Positions 17,883 through 22,398 of a DNA stretch of 22,398 nucleotides are shown here, in pieces. Position numbers and translations under genes: made by a program. Numbering within the stretch: the stretch's first letter is position 1; every line of letters begins with the position of its first letter. The notes under the pieces were generated by a model. The model did no database searches and had not been told where the DNA came from. It worked only from the letters and a program-made list of their open reading frames with translations. Source of the DNA: Chara braunii (lineage: Eukaryota; Streptophyta; Charophyceae; Charales; Characeae); NCBI GenBank assembly GCA_003427395.1, contig BFEA01000288.1, positions 1,603,514 through 1,625,911 of the forward strand, given 5' to 3'.

Positions 17883-18162
17883 TTCCAGATTCTAGGGATG
17901 CTGGGCAGTCCCACCATAGGTGGACTGTAGATTCGTAGGGCCACGTACACCTGCTACATGACATCCGGACTTCCATTCCTTTATTTGCCAACCAGACCGC
18001 CGAAGGGGTAACCAGAAGCGAGAGATGCCAAAGGAGAGTTCCGTATTTTTGAGAGGGAAGCATCTTGAGCCGTGTCCAAAGTCTCTTCATTCCCCTGCTT
18101 ACCCATTCATTGGAGCTCTCCATCGTACTATTCCAACGTTTTGTGGCCACTGCGAAAGGCAT
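17866..18162 (-). pseudogene. LINE zinc-binding reverse transcriptase domain (zf-RVT)
   Basis: The segment carries LLWHLSLLVTPSAVWLANKG and then SCSRCTWPYESTVHLWWDCP. That gives Cys-x2-Cys, then Glu-Ser-x2-His and a final Cys-Pro, the standard zf-RVT pattern of plant LINE ORF2 proteins. It follows the RT region and precedes the C-terminal segment, as expected. Confidence 0.82.
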
Positions 18163-18192
18163 TGTGGGCGGTAGTACTAGCCATAGTAGGAG

Positions 18193-18762
18193 TTATGTCG
18201 TTTGCTTCATCTGATGCATCATCATTGTTGTGTCGTTCCTGCCTAAACCCCTCCATCCCCAAGCCACAGGATCTAATTTACAGTCAGCTAGTATTGGGAG
18301 TTCTGAGATAAACGTACAGGAGTGGCGGTTCTCTTTGTCCTCGGTTTCCTCCACCCTTACTTGGTCCAATGGTAAATCCATTGGGGGGGGTGTGGCTTGC
18401 TCTTCGGAGAGTTGCAGTTGAGGTTGAGACGTACTAGGGGGCTTGGTCCATCCCTGAAAAAGCCTTCTGCCGTCAGAAGAGTATGAGAGTAGTTTTCAAT
18501 ATTTCCTTTCCTCTCCAGGTCTAATTGATGAGTACCAAGTACGTGGTGGGTCCACTCCTTCTAGGGCAAGGAGGTTGTGCCAAGACTCAGGAATTGCTGC
18601 GATCAACTCTCCCAATTTCTCCTCCACCAAATGCAAATTGCCTAGTTTCAATCTGATCTCCTCCGTTGTGCTCCATCGTTCTTCCAGGACTTCCCAGATA
18701 TCAGCACTGCAGACAACCCCCCTTCCAATCCAACTATCCCCAAAAGTACCTACCTCCTTCAA
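18193..18762 (-). pseudogene. LINE segment between RT and zf-RVT
   Basis: Two frames, 18496-18762 (containing DSWIGRGVVCSADIWEVLEE) and 18193-18381, fill the gap between the RT core and zf-RVT in the expected order. They are rich in Trp, Glu and Leu. Broken frames suggest decay. The assignment rests mainly on position. Confidence 0.55.
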
Positions 18763-18802
18763 ATTTGTTTACTCTGAGCCTCATTCCCGTGGCATTGCAG
18801 AT

Positions 18803-19918
18803 TCAGGGATTATCAAATACCGGTTGTCTCGGCACTTCTTGCTTAGTAACTGGATCTACCCATTCGTTCGACTTCACCTTCTTCCAGGTCGCCACCATTC
18901 CGGCCCAAAAGGTAGAACAAATTTTCCTATTCACGTACGACTTTAACTGGAGGCAGAGCCACACGTCCTCCTTACAGGCCAATTCCCATTCTTCACCTAG
19001 GATGTGTTCTCCCATTAATATCCAGTGTTCACAGCCTTGACTGGTTGACACCTTGAGAAACCACTGTGAGAGCAACAAACAGTTGTTTCTGTGAGGGTCT
19101 TTAATGCCTAGCCCTCCCTCTTCCCTAGGCTGCGCTATCAGATCCCAGACCACCTTAGAAATGAAACCTTCCCCCATACTAGCTCGGGGTTTCCATAAGA
19201 AGCTTGCTGCCAGACGACGTAGTAGTGCAATCAGTGAGGGGCTCAACAATCTCACCTTTCCTACAAACCACAATAGTGCAAACAGAGAAGCATTAATCAC
19301 CATAGCCCTCCCAAAAATGGAAAATGTGGGGCTCTTGATTCTAGAGACAACCTTGTTTTGGAGTACTTCCTCCTGTACATCTTTGCATGAGTCCAAAGCT
19401 ACCATAACTTCCAGGAATCGTTCCACTTCTCCTTTCTCAATCCGTTTCATTCCCCATTCTGCCGCCAAGGACATTGAGTGAGACAAAAAATAAACAGACT
19501 TTTTCCCATTGACCGCTACTTTCGAAAACAATGGGTATTCATCTAAAAGGCACTTCAAGACCTCCAAAGCGTCTACCGCGTTTTCACAGATTACAAACAG
19601 ACCATCTGCAAGTGTCTTTGCCTTGCATTCAATATCCTTTAGTACAAGACCCTGAATTTCATACCTATGTCGGATATTAGACATGATGACCTCTAGTTGC
19701 AGAACGAATACCAATGGGGCTAGGGGACATCCCTGCCGAAGTGAGCGGGTGAGATTGAAGGGTTCAGAGAGAAACCCATTTACCATTACGGTTTTCGTCG
19801 AGTGAGTGTAGATCGCGACAATCCATTTGCAGAAGTTCTCTCCAAACCCCATTTTTCGCCAGCTTGTCAACACAAAACTCCAATTCACTCGATCAAAGTT
19901 TTTTTCCAAATCAAGTAG
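18803..19918 (-). pseudogene. LINE reverse transcriptase palm and thumb, catalytic ADD changed to ADG
   Basis: Motif A is LLLDLEKNFDRVNW (upstream end near 19930). It is followed by GFGENFCKWIVAIYTHSTKT and VMVNGFLSEPF, then motif B SLRQGCPLAPLVFVLQLEV. The catalytic motif C, normally [FY]ADD, reads LADG at about 19601-19612. The second Asp codon is GGT at 19601-19603, one A-to-G change from GAT. This should abolish reverse transcription. Downstream are typical thumb-like segments: VSRIKSPTFSIFGRAMVINA, then SLIALLRRLAASFLWK and EEGGLGIKD. The likely end is at 18803. Confidence 0.92.
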
Positions 19919-19925
19919 TAAAATT

Positions 19926-20139
19926 GAAATGGTATGTCCTCTTTATCAACTATCTCCAATGTCTCAATAGTTGAGAGGATGTTATCAAAGATTGAACGAT
20001 CGTGTAAAATAGCAGTCTAGTCAGAGCTTACCAACTCTGGTAGGTATTTAGTTAATCTGCATGCAAGGACTTTGGCTAAAATTTTGTAAGATACGTTCAG
20101 CCTTAAAATGGGCCTCCACTTCCGGATTTCCTCTCTATC
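19926..20139 (-). pseudogene. LINE RT segment in a shifted frame, with in-frame TAG
   Basis: The frame reads GDREEIRKWRPILRLNVSYK and then ILAKVLACRLTKYLPELVSSD, followed by TAG at 20017-20019 where LINEs usually have Gln. It continues TAILHDRSIFDNILSTIETL and EIVDKEDIPF. It lies in a different frame from both flanking segments, which share a frame, so two compensating shifts occurred near 20137 and about 19925. The word CCAGAGTTGGTA occurs both at 20143-20154 and where this frame reads PELV (about 20029-20040), and may reflect a local rearrangement. Confidence 0.85.
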
Positions 20140-20700
20140 CCCCTACCAACTCTGGTAGTTCCCCTCCCATCAAGATGTTGTTATACATCTCAACCAAAAT
20201 ATATGTCATCTGTGGTCGGAAGAGATCATAGAACTCAACTGGGATTCCGTGTGAGCCTGGAGCCTTACCTCTTGCCATTGCGCTAATGGCTTGTTCCACT
20301 TCCGCCTTGGAGTTCGAGAATGGTCTGTCAAGATCCAATCTGCCATGATTCGACAATTTCATCTTTATTAACTCCCATAGGTCGGTTAAGTGCTCTTGGC
20401 ATGTCTCAATTTCCGCTCTATTACGCCTGGACGTGAGGATGTCACAAAAGTATTGTTCCGCATAGGAACATATTTTCTATGAAGAACAGGCTAGCGGAGC
20501 CTGTGGCAAAAATGGGTGCTTAAGAGCTTTCATCTCTTTATGGTAGAAGCGCGGCAGCAGTCTCTGAAATGTTGTTTTTGTCATCCTATCCCCAACCTCT
20601 TTTCCTTTAATGGTTAAGATTTCCCTCCATCGGTCTGACGTTTTTTCCTGTAGCTTATCCCATTTTTGCATTCTATTCGAGCGTTCCACACACCACCAGT
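20135..20700 (-). pseudogene. LINE pre-RT linker and RT N-terminal part, with in-frame TAG
   Basis: The segment begins near 20700 with VERSNRMQKWDKLQEKTSDR, then WREILTIKGKEVGDRMTKT and a Lys-rich stretch. TAG lies at 20477-20479. The same frame goes on with KICSYAEQYFCDILTSRR and then LDLDRPFSNSKAEVEQAISA, MARGKAPGSHGIPVEFY. The last motif (M..GK.PG.DG.P.EF) is diagnostic of plant LINE RT. The longer open frame reaching 21211 on this strand runs into antisense of the plus-strand LINE and is not biological beyond about 20700. Confidence 0.85.
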
Positions 20701-21026
20701 GACAATATTCTCGTTCGATACACCCCGGAAGCAACGAGATGGCAGCGAAACATGGAACTGCTCGGGATTCGGGTACTCTCGGAAAAAGACAAGTGGATTG
20801 CGTTCCAGCCAAAAACCCCCGTGACATAACTCCCATTCGACCCCGTGGAATGCCATGGGCTCCTCCACGTAAATCCAGAACGGGGGAGAATCGGAAGTTG
20901 TCCTCCTTAACAGTGAAGGCCACATACCGTTTGCTGCGACCGAAGGTGAACATAAAAGAAACCGTGAAAGATCGGTGGAGGTCTGACGTGAATGTAGGAA
21001 CGGATGCAATCCGCCCCATCCGATGA
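20701..21026 (+). pseudogene. LINE ORF2 segment upstream of the zinc domain
   Basis: The first frame reads DNILVRYTPEATRWQRNMEL and then LGIRVLSEKDKWIAFQPK, stopping at TAA 20827-20829. The coding signal then moves to the frame that ends at TGA 21024-21026, which contains LTVKATYRLLRPKVNIKETV. 'F.VK..YRLL' is the standard lead-in to the LINE zf-RVT domain. At least one frameshift separates the two parts. Confidence 0.7.
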
Positions 21027-21355
21027 CCGCCACAAGATCTAGGCCAACAAAAATGGCCTCGCTGCAATGGCAGATCGAACACCGCTGCCGGCCCACGAAT
21101 AATTGGTTGATAGAGCGCACACAACTGGAACAGAAGGGACAGGCACTGCCATGGTGCAAATCGTGCCACACTGCTTTCCCTTCCCACAAAATCCCGGAAA
21201 TGATAGAACACATTTTATGCAGTGCCCAGGGGTGGTTCTCACGTGGTGATGGTGGGACAGAATTTGGACTTTGCTGGCCACGGACTCCAATTGGCCATGG
21301 GATTGGAGAGCCATACTATGTGAAGCATGGTCCTCGCCCACCGACAAACTTTTGA
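21023..21355 (+). pseudogene. LINE zinc-binding RT domain (zf-RVT)
   Basis: The frame reads LQWQIEHRCRPTNNWLIERT, then WCKSCHTAFPSHKIPEMIEH and ILCSA. It has Cys-x2-Cys, then a Glu-x-Ile-Glu-His and a final Cys, matching zf-RVT. It overlaps the previous segment by ATGA at 21023-21026, and the next segment is in another frame, so reading-frame damage flanks it on both sides. Confidence 0.78.
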
Positions 21356-21902
21356 GAACAATATGTTCAAGACAGGGAGAAGGGCAGTGGTGTGGGCCCT
21401 CTGGAGAAAGCGCTGTATCCATACAATAGAGGATGTCCGCATAGAGGGGGAAAAGGTTACAGATATGATAAAGCAATATATCCAGCAAGAACTGACGGTA
21501 CAGTGGCAGAAAGTTAAAAATCAACTTAACTTGTTCCAAACACCACAGGACATAACACGAGGAATACACCAATTCTCCGGGGACTCGTTGGGCAGCAAGG
21601 AAGGGGGATGGATCGCAGGTATAAGTTGGGACGGAAAGCCCACCCAGACGTGCAACATGGGGGAGTTCAAGAGAGACTATTGGATCTGCTTTAAGGATTG
21701 GACTACTGTTGGCCAGGCTATTCCACTGCGACCAGCATCAGATTTTTCCGACCCTTTCCCGCCTCACAACCTGGCCATGGTAGACATGCAATGGTATGGA
21801 GCGGATTGGATGGGCAATGTGGGGGAGGCACAGAGCAAGTTGGTAGCGGATAGCAGGGACAAGATTGGGCAGACATTGGGCAGGCATGTCAGGATGGCAT
21901 GA
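21327..21902 (+). pseudogene. LINE ORF2 C-terminal domain
   Basis: A 191-codon frame includes RRAVVWALWRKRCIHTIEDV and a helical MIKQYIQQELTVQWQKVKNQ, as is usual after zf-RVT in LINEs (compare WxIWxxRN). A Trp-rich tail (WIAGISWDGKPTQT; FKRDYWICFKDWTTVGQAIP) ends in HVRMA and a stop at about 21900-21902. The probable true entry is by frameshift from the zinc domain near 21340, not at the Met of 21327. Confidence 0.75.
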
Positions 21903-22166
21903 GTTGTCTGGTGGAGGGACTATTTAGTGGCAGGCCCTAGTATCAGTCAGGAATGGTCTATCTGTTCTTCCGCAACTCATCTTAGTTTTTTGCTTAAGAG
22001 AGATGTTGGACCCGGGGGTAGACATGCAATAGGTTAAGAGTGGGCCAGCAGCATCAATAAAAGGTATATCTCAAACAGGGGGTGGGGGTAACCAGGGTGT
22101 AGCAGCAGGTATCTGGCGCCAGGTGCAGGGTGAAGAGGTTCTCCCCCCCCCCCAACATCCTGCTCG

Positions 22167-22398
22167 GTCAATTCCCTGGATCCCAGGGTAATCAATGCTG
22201 GCAGTAATATTCCACATTTCTGTTTTTTCTGGTACGGTTCGAATTCTGCTCATGTAAGGGACGCTGGACCCGTTTTCCAGCAGGTGTCGCTCCCCACCAA
22301 TAGATGGAATCCCACCCCAGGTGTTAGCGGTGTCTGCTCTTATTAGCACCACTAACACTGACTATGGCGTGTGTTAAAAAAAAAAAAAAAAAAAAAAA
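22167..22398 (+). promoter_or_regulatory. Structured LINE 3' UTR end (H1, H2, H3, poly-A)
   Basis: H1: CCCTGG 22174-22179 pairs with CCAGGG 22183-22188 between TCAATT and TAATCAATGCT. H2: GGGACGCTGGACCCG and TTTTCCAGCAGG at about 22258-22283, where GCTGGA can pair with TCCAGC. Then comes CGCTCCCCACCAATAGATGG. H3: GTGTTAGCGGTG 22321-22332 pairs with CACCACTAACAC 22347-22358 with one mismatch, around a loop containing TGCTCTTAT. The A-tail starts at 22376. By analogy with other LINEs, whose reverse transcriptases recognise a 3' stem-loop, H3 is a candidate recognition structure. This is inference. Confidence 0.65.

Larger units (their letters stand above)
17197..20700 (-). mobile_element. Decayed non-LTR retrotransposon (plant L1-like LINE), 5'-truncated
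   Basis: On the minus strand the order is: linker before RT, RT fingers and palm, RT thumb/connection, zinc-binding RT domain (zf-RVT), C-terminal domain, 3' UTR, and an A-rich tail (T-rich on plus, about 17198-17218). No endonuclease domain is seen because the element ends near 20700, where a plus-strand LINE begins. There are at least two in-frame TAGs, two compensating frameshifts inside RT and a damaged catalytic motif, so it is not functional. The family assignment rests on motifs such as GKAPG.HGIPVEFY, LNVSYKILAKVL, DLEKNFDRVNW and SLRQGCPLAP. Its parts are listed separately. Confidence 0.9.
20701..22398 (+). mobile_element. Second, 5'-truncated LINE, plus strand, with 3' UTR and poly-A tail
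   Basis: It starts head-to-head with the minus-strand LINE and contains only the end of an ORF2: a pre-zinc linker, zf-RVT and a C-terminal domain, in three frames. A 3' UTR and a terminal A-tract (22376-22398) follow. Truncation at the 5' end plus a poly-A tail is the usual outcome of incomplete target-primed reverse transcription. Its zf-RVT and C-terminal sequences differ clearly from those of the minus-strand LINE, so the two belong to different families. The window ends inside the A-tail. Confidence 0.85.

Noticed and set aside
20477-21211. Single minus-strand gene of 244 codons
   Set aside because: Only the part below about 20700 is LINE coding sequence. The upstream part is the antisense of the plus-strand LINE, whose frames carry the recognisable motifs.
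17197-22398. Twin-priming inversion of one LINE
   Set aside because: Both halves contain their own zinc-binding and C-terminal domains, with different sequences. Twin priming would give complementary parts of one copy.
1-22398. tRNA, rRNA or snRNA genes
   Set aside because: I looked for tRNA A/B-box and cloverleaf patterns and for conserved rRNA words and found none I could support; small diverged RNAs could be missed by eye.

Overview
The window looks like repeat-dominated nuclear DNA from a large eukaryotic genome, most likely a land plant or a charophyte-type alga. The reasons are two non-LTR retrotransposons (LINEs) with plant-L1-like reverse transcriptase motifs, long CAAT/TTGA, GAA, AAC and GA microsatellites, an 81-bp satellite, a foldback MITE and a runs-of-N assembly gap. 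Nothing bacterial is present: there are no operons or Shine-Dalgarno sites, and most long open frames are by-products of repeats. The species cannot be fixed from this sequence; a Chara-like genome is only a guess.

Layout. 1-380 carries a cluster of TTCAACGGG words. 452-1072 (minus) is an unrecognised open frame with an Arg/Ser-rich start and an OB-fold-like end. 1.1-5.1 kb has no recognisable protein gene but is dense in short inverted repeats. The best part is 1693-2638, where about a dozen stem-loops share an ATAAGTTTA-like loop while their stems differ in sequence and still pair. 5145-5287 is (GA)n followed by poly-A. 5372-11790 is about 74 copies of an 81-bp satellite, interrupted by a 415-bp insertion flanked by a TGTCTAG duplication. 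11.8-14.4 kb is a mosaic of simple repeats around a 61-N gap, partly arranged as a large inverted repeat.

14.4-15.9 kb holds the best candidate host-type coding sequence: a 309-codon frame with Thr and Asn runs, preceded by a smaller frame broken by TAG. 15.9-16.68 kb is a structured 3' end with a poly-A tail. 16672-16919 is a foldback MITE with perfect 20-bp terminal inverted repeats.

17.2-20.7 kb is a decayed minus-strand LINE: reverse transcriptase, zinc-binding domain and C-terminal domain, with several stops and frameshifts and the catalytic ADD changed to ADG. At about 20.70 kb it meets head-to-head a different, 5'-truncated plus-strand LINE, which runs to the poly-A at the window end. 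The 3' end of that LINE and the one at 15.9-16.68 kb share a three-hairpin module. In it, flanks and loops are conserved while stems change in a compensated way. That module and the array at 1.7-2.6 kb are the most interesting signals in the window.
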